Assembly (NCBI GenBank): GCA_944391055.1
Contig: CALXSF010000006.1
Coordinates: forward strand, 101,477 to 165,476
Reading direction: 5' to 3'
Length of the DNA: 64,000 nucleotides
Origin: an uncultured Kiritimatiellota bacterium
GTDB lineage: Bacteria; Verrucomicrobiota; Kiritimatiellia; RFP12; DVOR01
Under the pieces are notes generated by a model. The model was not told the origin of the DNA, made no database searches, and worked only from the letters and a program-made list of their open reading frames with translations. This document shows, one piece after another, positions 63,966 through 64,000 of this stretch. The stretch's first letter is position 1, and each line of letters opens with the position of its first letter. Both the position numbers and the translations under genes were made by a program.

Positions 63966-64000
63966 ATGCCCCGTTTTCGCGCCTCTGCCCAACGGCACGC

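Overview
The window is about 64 kb of very GC-rich bacterial chromosome (my impression is 70% or more) that is densely coded on both strands. The gene content indicates a Gram-negative envelope: lpxD, three small lipoproteins, an alpha-2-macroglobulin-like protein, a TatD/aroC/lpxD/pssA/psd cluster and a very large secreted protein with a LamG-like domain and autotransporter-type repeats. A fused exosortase/EpsI protein, a MurA with Asp in place of the catalytic Cys, and an Aquifex-type short aconitase make me favour the PVC group (Verrucomicrobiota/Kiritimatiellota-like). This is inference; no rRNA gene is present to confirm it. PflA, an Fe-dependent alcohol dehydrogenase and a siroheme sulfite/nitrite reductase fit an anaerobic or fermentative life.

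Layout. 1-655: the end of an unknown gene and a small gene of a type common in mobile elements, lying against the 3' end of tRNA-Val(UAC). 817-3934 (minus): trpS and an unknown 692-residue protein. 3997-16079 (plus): a HAD phosphatase, the macroglobulin, then a run of membrane glycosyltransferase, exosortase-EpsI, DUF192, GT2, pflA and trkH. 16089-24409 (minus): one probable eight-gene operon, psd-pssA-acn-unknown-lpxD-microprotein-aroC-tatD, mixing phospholipid, lipid A, aconitase and shikimate functions. 24502-33216 (plus): ResB/CcsA cytochrome c maturation, a uracil-DNA glycosylase-like gene, murA, three lipoproteins, hrpB and uup. 33400-39963: the giant surface protein behind a textbook sigma70 promoter, closed by a strong hairpin. 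40046-43357 (minus): coaE-rho-ubiA.

43615-51779: a truncated flippase remnant, a PHP phosphoesterase, an RpiB-SHMT fusion, a GspG-like protein, an alkaline phosphatase superfamily protein, recD2 and bioF. 51857-59541 (plus): epmA-uvrA, then Fe-ADH, M18 aminopeptidase, a double-receiver protein and nrdR. 59630-61147 (minus): sulfite/nitrite reductase. 61148-61477: a gene-free, hairpin-rich interval. 61478-63917: a polysaccharide-type region with a DUF1796 protein whose 3' end runs into a beheaded GT8 gene, then a GT2.

A feature shared across the window is an extended -10 promoter (TGN followed by a TATAAT-like hexamer). It occurs in two arrangements. Either it lies 20-30 bases upstream of a start codon that has a Shine-Dalgarno site, or it lies only 6-10 bases upstream of a start codon that has none. 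The second arrangement implies leaderless transcripts for at least eight genes. The clearest coding oddities are the RpiB-SHMT fusion, the Cys-to-Asp MurA, the displaced thioester Cys in the macroglobulin, the DUF1796/GT8 junction, and a conserved-looking unknown protein inside the envelope operon.
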